Assembly (NCBI RefSeq): GCF_003581645.1
Contig: NZ_QXFK01000019.1
Location: 186,001-250,000, forward strand
DNA from: Pelagerythrobacter aerophilus
GTDB taxonomy: Bacteria > Pseudomonadota > Alphaproteobacteria > Sphingomonadales > Sphingomonadaceae
Direction: 5' to 3'
Length of the DNA stretch: 64,000 nt
This document shows positions 1 to 8,675 of this stretch, piece by piece. Below the pieces are notes generated by a model, which ran no database searches, had not been told where the DNA came from, and saw only the letters and a list, made by a program, of their open reading frames with translations. A program made the translations under genes and the position numbers. Every line of letters starts with the position of its first letter. The first letter of the stretch is position 1.

Positions 1-294
1 CCCGCCGCGGAGCGGGCAGCGGTTATCGCGACTTTCGAGACCTGGCTGCGCACCGCCCTCCCCGCGCCGGAAAATCACCGGCTGTGGTTCGATTACGGCT
101 CTGCGACGATCGATGCGCTCTACGAGCCCTATCAGCTCAGGATGGACGAGGTCGTCGCAGCGGGAGGATACGAGCGCGGGCGCAACTGGAGGACCGAGTC
201 CTTCCCCGGCGCCCCGCACGACGAAAGCGCCTGGCGCGAACGCGTCCACCTACCGTTGGCTTTCTTGCTCGGGCGGAAGGCAGAGCAGAAGTAA
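1..294 (+). CDS. Alpha/beta-hydrolase esterase, C-terminal part (5' cut by window)
   Basis: The reading frame is open from base 1 to the TAA at 292-294 and gives 97 residues of the end of a protein. The segment has the look of the enterochelin-esterase/trilactone-hydrolase group (esterase D superfamily). It contains a YGS...DALYEPYQ stretch and a late GAPHDESAW motif whose His would be the catalytic His. The nucleophile and acid lie outside the window. It converges on the GH13 gene 15 bases away, and such esterases often sit in sphingomonad oligosaccharide loci, so a role there is plausible. Substrate unknown. Confidence 0.6.
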   Translation, partial: PAAERAAVIATFETWLRTALPAPENHRLWFDYGSATIDALYEPYQLRMDEVVAAGGYERGRNWRTESFPGAPHDESAWRERVHLPLAFLLGRKAEQK

Positions 295-309
295 TCGCGG
301 GCTCGGACG

Positions 310-1854
310 TCAGTTCAGCTTGAAGAGCGCGATGTCGTAGGGCGCCAGCGCCCGGCCCGAACCGCCGAGCAGATCAGCTTGGCCGGGTCCCTGATAGTTC
401 ACCATCCGGTCCGACAGATTGGCGACGAGGTGAAACCGCTCGCCATCCAGCTTGCGTTCTACCACCAACAGCTCCGGTGCGCTTTCCATCACCTCGAGCG
501 AACCGCGCGACAAGGCGGGATGCTTTGTCCGCAGATCCAGCAGACGGCGATAGAAGTTGAGCAGCGAGTCCGGATCGCCGTCCTGCTCCTCGACCGAGAT
601 GCCGTCATGGCTCTGCGAGTACTTGTCGGTCCAATAGCTCTTGCTCGGATCGCGGTACCAGTTGGCGTGAATCGGCGCCTCCACCTCAGCCTCCCATTCG
701 AAGGCCTCGCGGATGCCGATATCCTTCTCGTCGGTCTCGAAGCGCATGTCCTGCACGCCGTGCATGCCGAGTTCCTGGCCGTAGTAGAGCAGCGGCGTGC
801 CCTGCAGCAGGATGCCGAGCGCCGCCGCGGTGCGCAACCGTGTCGGCGTCATACCCTCATCCGACGCTACCCGGTTCATATCGTGGTTCTCGATGAAGAT
901 GAGCTGGTGCTTGCCCTGCGGCGTCGCGTTCGCCGTGCCGCGGATCGCCTCGACGATCTTGGCCTTGTCGAAGCTGCGGATCGCTTCGCGCAGCGGGAAG
1001 GCGAAGACGTAGTCGGCATCGCCGCGAGTCAGGAAATCCTCGCCGTAGCCCCAATCGGACTGTTCGGCGATGAAAATGACCTGCGGATTGACCGCCCGCA
1101 CCTTGTCGAACAGCGGCCGCCAGAACTCGGCGAACAGGTTGGTATGCATGTCCCGCTCGTCGAGATTGTCCATCATGTGGTCGATCCGGAAACCGTCTAC
1201 GCCGTCGCTGAAATCTCCGTCACCGTTGGGATCGACCCAGCTCAGGAAGTAGCGGTCGAAGTACGCCTTGAGCTCCGGCGATTCCATGTTGAGCGTGGTG
1301 ATGCCGGTCTCGAGGTCCGGCCAGTGCTTCGCCACCACGATCGCGAACGGGCCCTCGTCGGGCTGGGTATTGCCCGGCCCGCGCCAGACGAGGAAGTCGC
1401 TGTAGGGCGACGCGGGGTTGCCGAGCGACTGCGTGTACCAGGGATGGTCGTAGGCGACATACTGGATCTCCTGATCCAGATAGATCTTCATGCCGCGCTT
1501 GTGCACCTCCGCCACGAGACGGTGATAGTCCTCCATCGTTCCGTATTCGGGATCGATGCCTTCGAAATCCGACGCGAAATAGTTGTGGTAGAAGGCCGAG
1601 GGATAGAGCGGCGTCAGCAGGATGGAGGTGACGCCCAACTCCTTCAGGTAGTCCAGGCTGTCGATAATCCCCTGAAGGTCGCCATGCCCGTCGCCATCGC
1701 TGTCGCGCAGGCTGCGATTGAAGACGTGGTAGAACACCTCATCCGACGGCGCGAGGGCCGCGGACGCTTGCGGCGCAGGCGTGGGAACGCTTGCGCAGGA
1801 CGCGAGCAGGGTGGCAGCGGCGGCGAGCGGCCAGGCGCGGGTCAGCACACTCAT
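310..1854 (-). CDS. GH13 alpha-amylase-family lipoprotein
   Basis: A 514-residue glycoside hydrolase of family 13. The N-terminus is a lipoprotein signal with a lipobox ending LLASC (Cys20), so the enzyme is probably anchored to a membrane facing the periplasm. The GH13 signatures are visible: GFRIDH (nucleophile Asp), FIAEQ (acid/base Glu) and FIENHD (transition-state Asp). The start is the ATG at 1854 because it carries the lipoprotein signal and overlaps the stop of the PhyH gene by ATGA; longer upstream readings are not protein-like. Likely acts on alpha-glucans or maltodextrins, working with the MFS permease nearby. Exact specificity cannot be read. Confidence 0.85.
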   Translation of the reverse strand: MSVLTRAWPLAAAATLLASCASVPTPAPQASAALAPSDEVFYHVFNRSLRDSDGDGHGDLQGIIDSLDYLKELGVTSILLTPLYPSAFYHNYFASDFEGIDPEYGTMEDYHRLVAEVHKRGMKIYLDQEIQYVAYDHPWYTQSLGNPASPYSDFLVWRGPGNTQPDEGPFAIVVAKHWPDLETGITTLNMESPELKAYFDRYFLSWVDPNGDGDFSDGVDGFRIDHMMDNLDERDMHTNLFAEFWRPLFDKVRAVNPQVIFIAEQSDWGYGEDFLTRGDADYVFAFPLREAIRSFDKAKIVEAIRGTANATPQGKHQLIFIENHDMNRVASDEGMTPTRLRTAAALGILLQGTPLLYYGQELGMHGVQDMRFETDEKDIGIREAFEWEAEVEAPIHANWYRDPSKSYWTDKYSQSHDGISVEEQDGDPDSLLNFYRRLLDLRTKHPALSRGSLEVMESAPELLVVERKLDGERFHLVANLSDRMVNYQGPGQADLLGGSGRALAPYDIALFKLN

Positions 1855-2765
1855 GCCGGGATCAACCGGCTGGTGTCGGGAGTGCGGTGCCATGGCACGG
1901 GCGGTTCGGAGTCCTCGTAAGTCGGGAGCACCGCCTCGACCCGCTGGCGCAACACCGGCGTCCAGTCGAGCGGCGTGAGCGGCCGCGCGACGCTGGTGTG
2001 GATGTCGTCGCGGCGGAGGTAGTTCTCCATCCCGCGCGCGCGCATGCCGGGCGACATGCCGCTCCAGTGCGGCATATACCAGAGCGTCAGCAGCGGCCGC
2101 TCCTCGTTCGTCCGGTTGGCGTAGGCGCCGTGGATCAGGCGGGAATCGCCGATCAGCACATCGCCGGCCTTTACCGGCACCGCCACTTCGTCGGGATGTG
2201 CGGCGTAGTCGACCGCATCCGGGTTCGCGAAACTTTGCAAGCCTTCGGAATGCGCCGCTTCCAGATGATGCAGCGGATGATCGCGCAAGTGCGTACCGGG
2301 AATGACGCGCAGGCACCCGTTCTCCGGCGTCGTATCGGTCAAATAGATCATCACGAACAGCTGGTGCGCGCGGACATCGTAGCTTTCCGGCTCGGTCCAA
2401 CCCCACCAGTCCTGATGCCAAAACAGCGGGGGTCCCCCGGCGGGCTTGGAAATCAGGAAACCGCCGGTCCAGCGCGGATCGGTGGCGCCGACCTCGCGAA
2501 GCAGCTCCGCGATCTTCGGCGATCCGATCACGTCGGCATATTCCGGATTGTCGCTCAGATGGATCAGCGAACCGTTGGACTTCACCGCCTCGCGCGCGGC
2601 CTCCTTCTCGCGCAGCAGCGTCGCGTGGGCGCGCAGCAGCAAGGTGTCCATGGTGACGGGATCGAGCACATCAGTGAAACGGACGAAGCCGTTCTGCTCG
2701 AGCTGCTGGGCGGGCGAGAGGGCGGCCGGAGCCGTCGCGGAAGGGGCGCTTGTCATGCCGACCAT
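1851..2765 (-). CDS. Phytanoyl-CoA dioxygenase (PhyH) family protein
   Basis: A 304-residue Fe(II)/2-oxoglutarate-dependent oxygenase-like protein. The iron-binding facial triad is visible as HQD (about His117 and Asp119) in a WHQDWWGW context, plus a later LIHGAYANR His, followed by an Arg-containing segment that would hold 2-oxoglutarate. The start at 2765 has AGGCGG six bases upstream; a longer start at 2786 is possible. It is translationally coupled to the GH13 lipoprotein gene (4-base overlap). Substrate unknown; the family hydroxylates many small molecules, and the coupling to a glycosidase is the only clue. Confidence 0.75.
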   Translation of the reverse strand: MVGMTSAPSATAPAALSPAQQLEQNGFVRFTDVLDPVTMDTLLLRAHATLLREKEAAREAVKSNGSLIHLSDNPEYADVIGSPKIAELLREVGATDPRWTGGFLISKPAGGPPLFWHQDWWGWTEPESYDVRAHQLFVMIYLTDTTPENGCLRVIPGTHLRDHPLHHLEAAHSEGLQSFANPDAVDYAAHPDEVAVPVKAGDVLIGDSRLIHGAYANRTNEERPLLTLWYMPHWSGMSPGMRARGMENYLRRDDIHTSVARPLTPLDWTPVLRQRVEAVLPTYEDSEPPVPWHRTPDTSRLIPA

Positions 2766-2839
2766 GATAGGCCGCCTGTGGTGCACCGTCAGCCGGCCAC
2801 ACTGTTGCTACCGAGTGGATAAACTATCGTGATTTTGCT

Positions 2840-4321
2840 CTATATGGCCGGAGCGGGAATATCGCCATCTGGTGCAGTACCGTTCTTGCGTGGCTCTATT
2901 CCACCCTCGTTCTCCGCCTGTCTTGGGCGAAGGAACAGCCATGCAACCGCAGACAGGCCGATCGTGGCCGCGCCAATCAGGAATAGCGCTCCCTTGTCCT
3001 CGACCCGGCTCATGAAAGCACCCACGCCGAAGCTCGCGACGAGCTGCGGTAGAACGACCGATAGGTTGAACAGCCCCATGAATAGACCCATGCGGCGTCC
3101 GTCGACGCGCTCCGACATGATCGCGAAAGGCAGGCTCACCATCGCGCCCCAGCCGATACCGGCAACCGCCATCAGTGCGTAGAGCAGTGGCTCCGCCCGA
3201 ACGAACATCCACGCCGCGAGGAACGCCCCTGCCATCAGCGCCAGGGCGCCAGCATGGACATGCGTACGGCGGAACCGGCGGGCGAGCGGAGCAAGCAGCA
3301 GCGCAGGCGCAAGCGCCGCCACGGCGTTGAGGGCAAGGAAAGCGAGCGCGGCCGTCCGCCCCAGCCCATCCGTATCCAGCGAAGGCATCCGGTACTGCAA
3401 AAACGATACGAGGTAGATGAAGAGCGACTGGATACCGATCCAGCTCAACGAATGCGCGGCGAGAACCTTGCGGAACTCGGGCATCGTGCTCCCGTCGGAC
3501 CGGGACAGCAGCGCGTGGCCGATGAGCAGAGCCGTCGCCGCCGCACAGGCAATCTCGGCGCCGTAGCCGGCGGGCATCGTCCCCGCCAACCGTACGACCA
3601 TGGCGTAGATGTCGTAGATCGCGATCGCCCATAGCGGCGACAGCATCAGCATCGCACTGAGGAACGTGACGCCATCCCGAAGTGCAGCCGGGCCATCGCT
3701 CGCATCTTCGGGTTTCGGCTCCTCTATGAGTAGGGCGGGAACGACGGAGAAGAGCAGGACAAGCCCCACCGCGAAGTAGATCAGCGCAATGTTCCCGAGA
3801 AGCGCACCGATCGCATAGGCGAGCAGGCTGAAACTGCCCGACACCGTCTGCATCCAGCTATAGCCGCGCGAGCGCTCGGCGCCGCCTTCGGTCACGTCGG
3901 CGATGATCGAGCGCGTCGGATTGAAGCCGACGTTGACCGCGAGGTCGAGCGCCAGCGCAACGGCGATCGCGACGCCCATCACGCTCTCCAGTCCCAGCGC
4001 AGTGGAAATCAGTCCCATGGCCGGAAGCGCGAGGATCATCAGCGCCGCGAGCACGCCGCCGACTATGATGAAGAACCGCCGCCGCCCGTTCCAGATCCAC
4101 AGCCGGTCGCTGATCAGCCCGATGGCAACCTGTCCGATGATGCCCGCCATCGGGCCCGCCGCCCAGACGAGACCGATCTCGTGAATGTCGAGGCCGTACC
4201 GCGTCGCAAGGATCCAGCTCAGCACCGAGATCTGCACCGACAGGGCAAAGCCCATTGCAGTGGCGGGAAGCGTCAGCAGAAAATAGAATGACGGTGTCCG
4301 CCGGCACTGGATATCGAGCAT
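2840..4321 (-). CDS. MFS sugar permease, maltose/sucrose (SLC45-like) type
   Basis: A 493-residue, 12-helix major facilitator protein. The N-terminal half shows the pattern of disaccharide/maltooligosaccharide symporters: WILATRYG, then AGPMAGIIGQ and the loop ISDRLWIWNGRRR between helices 2 and 3. The start at 4321 is favoured over 4348 because GAGAGG lies just upstream. It probably imports the oligosaccharide released by, or supplied to, the neighbouring GH13 lipoprotein. It is divergent from the AraC regulator, with 75 bases between the two starts. Sugar specificity is inference. Confidence 0.75.
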   Translation of the reverse strand: MLDIQCRRTPSFYFLLTLPATAMGFALSVQISVLSWILATRYGLDIHEIGLVWAAGPMAGIIGQVAIGLISDRLWIWNGRRRFFIIVGGVLAALMILALPAMGLISTALGLESVMGVAIAVALALDLAVNVGFNPTRSIIADVTEGGAERSRGYSWMQTVSGSFSLLAYAIGALLGNIALIYFAVGLVLLFSVVPALLIEEPKPEDASDGPAALRDGVTFLSAMLMLSPLWAIAIYDIYAMVVRLAGTMPAGYGAEIACAAATALLIGHALLSRSDGSTMPEFRKVLAAHSLSWIGIQSLFIYLVSFLQYRMPSLDTDGLGRTAALAFLALNAVAALAPALLLAPLARRFRRTHVHAGALALMAGAFLAAWMFVRAEPLLYALMAVAGIGWGAMVSLPFAIMSERVDGRRMGLFMGLFNLSVVLPQLVASFGVGAFMSRVEDKGALFLIGAATIGLSAVAWLFLRPRQAENEGGIEPRKNGTAPDGDIPAPAI

Positions 4322-4396
4322 TTGACCCTCTCGCGATAACGTCAACATCAGCAGGGCCTTGCGCACAACGGGAAAAACTATCACCCTGTTGCCCTC

Positions 4397-5242
4397 ATGA
4401 CTCTCCGCCCCATCTGCGAGCCGGTCGAGCTTCCGCTCGGTGCGAGCGTGATCGCCGAGCGCGTCGTCTCGGCCGTCGATGCGCCCGCGTCGGGGCAATT
4501 CCTCCATTTTCACGACGTCAGCGAACTGGTGCTGTTCGGCCGTGTGGAGGGCGCTTTCATCGCCGACGGCAGGCAGCATCCGCTGAGCGACGGCGCAGTG
4601 GCCTTCTCCCCCTCGATGCGCCACCACGACTTCGCGCTCGCGCCGGGCCGGAAGGACTGGGCGCTGATCCAGATCGATCCGTACATCGTCGAGAATCTCG
4701 CGCATCAGCCGTCGCTGTCGCGGTTGAACCGGCCCTTCTGCGCCATGCCGGACGCCACCGCACGCCGCCGCATCGACGTTCTGGGCGACTGGCTGATCGA
4801 TGTGGCCGGCACTGATCCGTTCGATCCGCTGATCGGGCGCATCGTCGAACTCTTGCTCTGCCAGATCGCCGCAGCCCCGGAGGTTGCCGGCAGCGAGGCG
4901 ACCAGCGATGCGACGCAGGTCGAGCGACTGCTGCCCGCGGTGGAGCAACTCAGGCGGGATCCCTCCGCAGCGATCTCGCTCGAGAACGCCGCCGCCTCGT
5001 GCAACCTGTCGCCAGCCTATTTCTCCCGCCGTTTCAAGCGGGTCTTCGGGATGAACTTCACCGACTACGCACGGGTCTACCGCCTCCATCTCGCCGCGCG
5101 CCGGATCGCCACCTCCGGCGCATCGCTGTCCGAGATCGCCTACGGCCTGGGCTTCTCCAGCCCCTCACACTTCAGCGCCCGGTTCCACGAGCGCTTCGGC
5201 ATGACCCCGCGTCAATACCGCCGCACAGCCCAGGCGCGATAG
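4397..5242 (+). CDS. AraC-family transcriptional regulator
   Basis: A 281-residue regulator. The N-terminal part (about 1-165) is a cupin-like effector domain with HFHDVSELVLFG and HHDFALAPG segments. The C-terminal ~100 residues hold two helix-turn-helix motifs: SLENAAASCNLSPAYFSRRF and the AraC signature region LSEIAYGLGFSSPSHFSARF followed by GMTPRQYR. Divergence from the sugar permease suggests it controls the saccharide locus in response to a sugar. No clear direct-repeat operator could be picked out in the 75-base intergenic stretch. Confidence 0.8.
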   Translation: MTLRPICEPVELPLGASVIAERVVSAVDAPASGQFLHFHDVSELVLFGRVEGAFIADGRQHPLSDGAVAFSPSMRHHDFALAPGRKDWALIQIDPYIVENLAHQPSLSRLNRPFCAMPDATARRRIDVLGDWLIDVAGTDPFDPLIGRIVELLLCQIAAAPEVAGSEATSDATQVERLLPAVEQLRRDPSAAISLENAAASCNLSPAYFSRRFKRVFGMNFTDYARVYRLHLAARRIATSGASLSEIAYGLGFSSPSHFSARFHERFGMTPRQYRRTAQAR

Positions 5243-5292
5243 TCCATTCAACCCACCTTAAAATACCTTTCCGGGATGTTCGCACTTTTCTT

Positions 5293-5308
5293 GTTCGTTC
5301 GAACGAAC
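5293..5308. promoter_or_regulatory. Perfect 16-bp palindrome, likely operator of the CecR-type repressor
   Basis: The sequence GTTCGTTCGAACGAAC is a perfect inverted repeat ending 13 bases before the start of the TetR-type gene at 5322. Its position over the expected promoter/leader of the exporter operon fits autoregulation by that repressor, as TetR-family genes usually bind palindromes in their own promoters. Binding is inference. Confidence 0.6.
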
Positions 5309-5321
5309 TAGAGAAGGGCGC

Positions 5322-5942
5322 ATGGCCATGCCCTCGATTCTCGAAGCCGCTATCGATCAGTTCGGCCGCAAGGGCTTCGAGGGGGCGAGCACCCGGGCGA
5401 TCGCTGCGGCTGCCGGAACGACGATGTCCTCGATCACCTACCACTTCGGCAGCAAGCACGGGCTCTATCTGGCTGCCGCGGACCATATCGCGCAGCGCAT
5501 CGCGGAAATGCAGGCGCCCACCGTGGAACGGATGCGGGAACTGGCCGACGGCTCGCGCGAAGGGGCCATCGCCGCGCTGCTGGGCCTCTTCGACAGCTTC
5601 GCGCTGATGATGCTCTGCGCGGAATCGGCGCCCTGGGCCCGCTTCATCCTGCGCGAACAGCAGGAGCCGACCGAGGCGTTCGAGCGGCTTTACGGCGGGG
5701 TGATGCGCCGCATGTCCGAACAAGTGGTGGAGTGGCTGCGCCTCGCCCGGTCCGATCTGTCGGAACGCGAGGCACGCGCGACCGCCGTCGTGATGTTCGG
5801 CCAGACGATGATCCTGCGCGCGGGCCGCGCCACCGTCTGCCGCGTCATCGGCGTGGAGACGATCGACGACGATGTCGCCGCCCTGCTTCGGGCCCGTCTG
5901 CGCAGCAATCTGCTCGCCATCCTGCGGGAGGAACCTACATGA
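5322..5942 (+). CDS. cecR: TetR-family repressor, CecR (YbiH)-like
   Basis: A 206-residue TetR-type regulator. The HTH is at the N-terminus (ASTRAIAAAAGTTMSSITYHF, about residues 23-43), followed by an all-helical ligand domain of the CecR/DUF1956 kind. Identification rests mainly on synteny: it heads an operon with the same order as Escherichia coli cecR-ybhG-ybhF-ybhS-ybhR. A perfect palindrome lies just upstream. Its stop overlaps the next start (ATGA). In E. coli CecR controls this exporter and affects sensitivity to cefoperazone and chloramphenicol; the ligand here is unknown. Confidence 0.75.
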   Translation: MAMPSILEAAIDQFGRKGFEGASTRAIAAAAGTTMSSITYHFGSKHGLYLAAADHIAQRIAEMQAPTVERMRELADGSREGAIAALLGLFDSFALMMLCAESAPWARFILREQQEPTEAFERLYGGVMRRMSEQVVEWLRLARSDLSEREARATAVVMFGQTMILRAGRATVCRVIGVETIDDDVAALLRARLRSNLLAILREEPT

Positions 5943-6943
5943 ACCGCCGCCGCCTCATTGCCATTGCAGTACTCCTCGCCCTCGTCATCGTAGCGATCGT
6001 GACCCGCGGGTTCGGCCTGCTGGGAAGCGATCGGGATGATCCGCTGACGCTCTACGGCAATGTCGACGTGCGCGAGGTCGATATGGCGTTCCGGGTCCCG
6101 GGCCGGATCGACAACATCGCAGTCGAGGAAGGGGCGAAGGTCAAACGCGGCCAGCAACTCGCGACGCTCGACACCGCCAGCCTCGACGCGCAGATCGCAC
6201 GCGCCGATGCCGACGTCGCCCGGGCCGAGGCCGAGCTTGCCCGCCTGACAAACGGCAGCAGGCCGCAGGAGGTCGCCCAGACCCGCGCGCAACTCGCCGC
6301 GGCGCAGGCCGCTCTCGTCAACGCCGAACGCGATTACGCGCGGCGCCAGCCGCTCGTCGAGCCCGGCGCGATCAGCGCGGCGGTATGGGCCCAGACCGTC
6401 GCCGCCCGCGACCGGGCACGAGCCCAGGTAGCCGAGGCACGCCAGGCGCTCTCGCTCGCACAGGATGGCGCCCGTGCGGAGGACATCCGGGCCGCCGGCG
6501 CCCAGGTCGCCGCCGCTCGGGCCGCGCGCCAGAGCGCTTCCATCGATCGAGGCGATGGTATTCTGACCGCCTCGGTCGATGGCACCGTCGTTACCCGCGC
6601 ACGCGAACCCGGCGCCATCGTCCAGCCGGGCGAGACCGTGCTCACGCTGTCCATCGATCGGCCCTTGCGCGTCCGCGCCTATGTCGGCGAGCCGGACCTC
6701 AGCCGTGTGCGGCCGGGCATGCGCGTGACCATCAAGGCCGACGGCAATCCGAAGGCCTATCACGGGACGATCGGCTACATCTCGCCCCGCAGCGAGTTCA
6801 CGCCCAAGTCGGTCGAGACCGAGGACTTGCGCACCGACCTCGTCTACCGCCTGCGCATCAATGTCGAGGACCCGGACGACGCGCTGCGCCAGGGCCAGCC
6901 GGTGACGGTGACCATCCCCACACCCGCCGCCGCGGAGGACTGA
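5939..6943 (+). CDS. ybhG: HlyD/YbhG-type periplasmic adaptor (membrane fusion protein)
   Basis: A 334-residue membrane-fusion protein. One N-terminal transmembrane segment (about residues 5-23) is followed by a split barrel-sandwich (lipoyl-like) domain beginning at YGNVDVREVDMAFRV, a long Ala/Arg-rich coiled-coil hairpin, and a beta-barrel region near the end. It links the inner-membrane ABC permeases to the outer-membrane factor at the end of the operon. The start at 5939 overlaps the repressor stop and has GGGAGG upstream. Confidence 0.82.
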   Translation: MNRRRLIAIAVLLALVIVAIVTRGFGLLGSDRDDPLTLYGNVDVREVDMAFRVPGRIDNIAVEEGAKVKRGQQLATLDTASLDAQIARADADVARAEAELARLTNGSRPQEVAQTRAQLAAAQAALVNAERDYARRQPLVEPGAISAAVWAQTVAARDRARAQVAEARQALSLAQDGARAEDIRAAGAQVAAARAARQSASIDRGDGILTASVDGTVVTRAREPGAIVQPGETVLTLSIDRPLRVRAYVGEPDLSRVRPGMRVTIKADGNPKAYHGTIGYISPRSEFTPKSVETEDLRTDLVYRLRINVEDPDDALRQGQPVTVTIPTPAAAED

Positions 6944-6947
6944 TCCG

Positions 6948-8675
6948 GTGAGCGCCGCCGTCGCCAGCGCGAAGGGGGTGGTCAAGCGCTTCGAGGGCGT
7001 GACGGCGCTCGATGGCGTAGCGATCGACGTCGCGCCGGGCCGGATCACCGGCCTGGTCGGCCCCGATGGCGCGGGCAAGACCACGCTGATCCGCATCCTC
7101 GCCGGGCTGATGAAGGCCGACGAGGGCGAGATCTCGATGCTCGGCGGGCCGCCGGGGGCCGCGCTCGACGATCTCGGCTACATGCCGCAGCGCTTCGGTC
7201 TCTACGAGGATCTGACGGTTGCCGAGAACTTGACGCTCTACGCCGAACTGCGCGGTCTGCCGCGCGGCGAGCGGCAGGCGGTGTTCGATCGGCTGCTGGA
7301 TTTCACCGATCTCAAGCGGTTCCAGGCTCGCCTCGCAGGCAAGCTCTCGGGCGGCATGAAGCAGAAGCTCGGCCTCGCCTGCGCGCTGGTGAAGACCCCC
7401 AAGCTGCTCTTGCTCGACGAGCCGGGCGTCGGCGTGGACCCGATCTCGCGCCGCGAATTGTGGGCTATGGTCGGCGAGCTCACCGGCGAAGGCATCGGCG
7501 TGTTGTGGTCGACCGCCTATCTCGACGAGGCCGAGAAGTGCGACACCGTCTATCTGCTGAGCGAAGGCAAGTTGCTGTTCGAAGGCCCGCCAGGCGACCT
7601 CACCGGCGCGGTCGCCGATCGCGTGATCCGGGTGAGCGGGTTCGAGGCCCGGCGGCGGCGGTTCCTGACCGAGGCGCTCGACCGCGAGGACGTCATCGAC
7701 GGGACCATCCAGGGCCGCTCGGTGCGTCTTCTGATCCGCGACGGCCGCGAGGTGCCTGATGCCGTCATGCTCGACGCGGGGCCGGACACCCGGATCGAGC
7801 CGGCCAGCCCGCGCTTCGAGGACGGCTTCATCGAACGGCTCGGCGGCGGACCCCGCGGCACGAGCGCGCTGGCCGAACGCTATCGCGAGATCCCACCCAG
7901 CGACACGCCGATGATCGAGGCGAACGGACTGACCCGCCGCTTCGGGGATTTCACCGCGGCGCGCGACATGAACTTCTCGATCCCGCGCGGGCAGATCTTC
8001 GGCCTGCTCGGCCCCAACGGCGCGGGCAAGTCGACCACGTTCAAGATGCTGTGCGGCCTGCTGACGCCCAGCGAAGGGACGGGCGCCGTGGCCGGGAACG
8101 ACCTGCGGCGCGCGGCCGCCGACGCGCGCGCCTCGCTCGGTTACATGGCCCAGAAGTTCTCCCTCTACGGCGATCTGTCGGTGCGGCAGAACCTCGACTT
8201 CTTCGCCGGCGCCTATGGACTTGACCGGCAGGAAGGCGCGCACGCGATCGAGGCGATGGCAGAGATCTTCGAGCTCGGCGAGCGGATGAACGTCAACGCC
8301 GGCACGCTCCCGCTCGGCTTCAAGCAGCGCCTCGCCCTCGCTTGCGCGGTCATGCACGAGCCGCCGGTGCTGTTCCTCGACGAGCCAACCTCGGGCGTCG
8401 ACCCGGTGACGCGGCGCGAGTTCTGGACGCACATCAATGGTCTCGTCGAGAAGGGCGTGACCGTGCTCGTCACCACGCACTTCATGGACGAGGCCGAGTA
8501 CTGCGACGAGGTCACGCTGATCTATCGCGCGGAGCAGATCGCCAGCGGCACGCCCGACGCACTGAAGGCCAGGGCGGCGGAACTCTCCGACACAGCCGAC
8601 CCGACGATGGAGGATGCCTTCATCGCCCTGATCGAGGACAGCGACCGTGCGCGCGAGCTGGAGGCGGCGGCATGA
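6948..8675 (+). CDS. ybhF: YbhF-type ABC transporter ATPase with two fused nucleotide-binding domains
   Basis: A 575-residue protein with two ABC ATPase domains in one chain, the hallmark of YbhF. Domain 1 (about 5-220) has Walker A GPDGAGKTT, signature LSGGMKQK and Walker B LLLLDEP. Domain 2 (about 322-545) has Walker A GPNGAGKST, Walker B VLFLDEP, and a degenerate signature LPLGFKQR. The degenerate second signature suggests one of the two ATP sites may be catalytically weak. The start is a GTG at 6948, four bases after the adaptor stop. It powers the YbhS/YbhR permease pair. Confidence 0.87.
   Translation: MSAAVASAKGVVKRFEGVTALDGVAIDVAPGRITGLVGPDGAGKTTLIRILAGLMKADEGEISMLGGPPGAALDDLGYMPQRFGLYEDLTVAENLTLYAELRGLPRGERQAVFDRLLDFTDLKRFQARLAGKLSGGMKQKLGLACALVKTPKLLLLDEPGVGVDPISRRELWAMVGELTGEGIGVLWSTAYLDEAEKCDTVYLLSEGKLLFEGPPGDLTGAVADRVIRVSGFEARRRRFLTEALDREDVIDGTIQGRSVRLLIRDGREVPDAVMLDAGPDTRIEPASPRFEDGFIERLGGGPRGTSALAERYREIPPSDTPMIEANGLTRRFGDFTAARDMNFSIPRGQIFGLLGPNGAGKSTTFKMLCGLLTPSEGTGAVAGNDLRRAAADARASLGYMAQKFSLYGDLSVRQNLDFFAGAYGLDRQEGAHAIEAMAEIFELGERMNVNAGTLPLGFKQRLALACAVMHEPPVLFLDEPTSGVDPVTRREFWTHINGLVEKGVTVLVTTHFMDEAEYCDEVTLIYRAEQIASGTPDALKARAAELSDTADPTMEDAFIALIEDSDRARELEAAA

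Noticed and set aside
379-1920. Long open frame on the plus strand opposite the GH13 lipoprotein
   Set aside because: Composition is Arg/Val/Leu-rich with no recognisable motifs, and the opposite strand has full GH13 signatures; it is a GC-rich shadow frame. The same holds for the long minus-strand frame at 6858-8480 opposite ybhF and many others.
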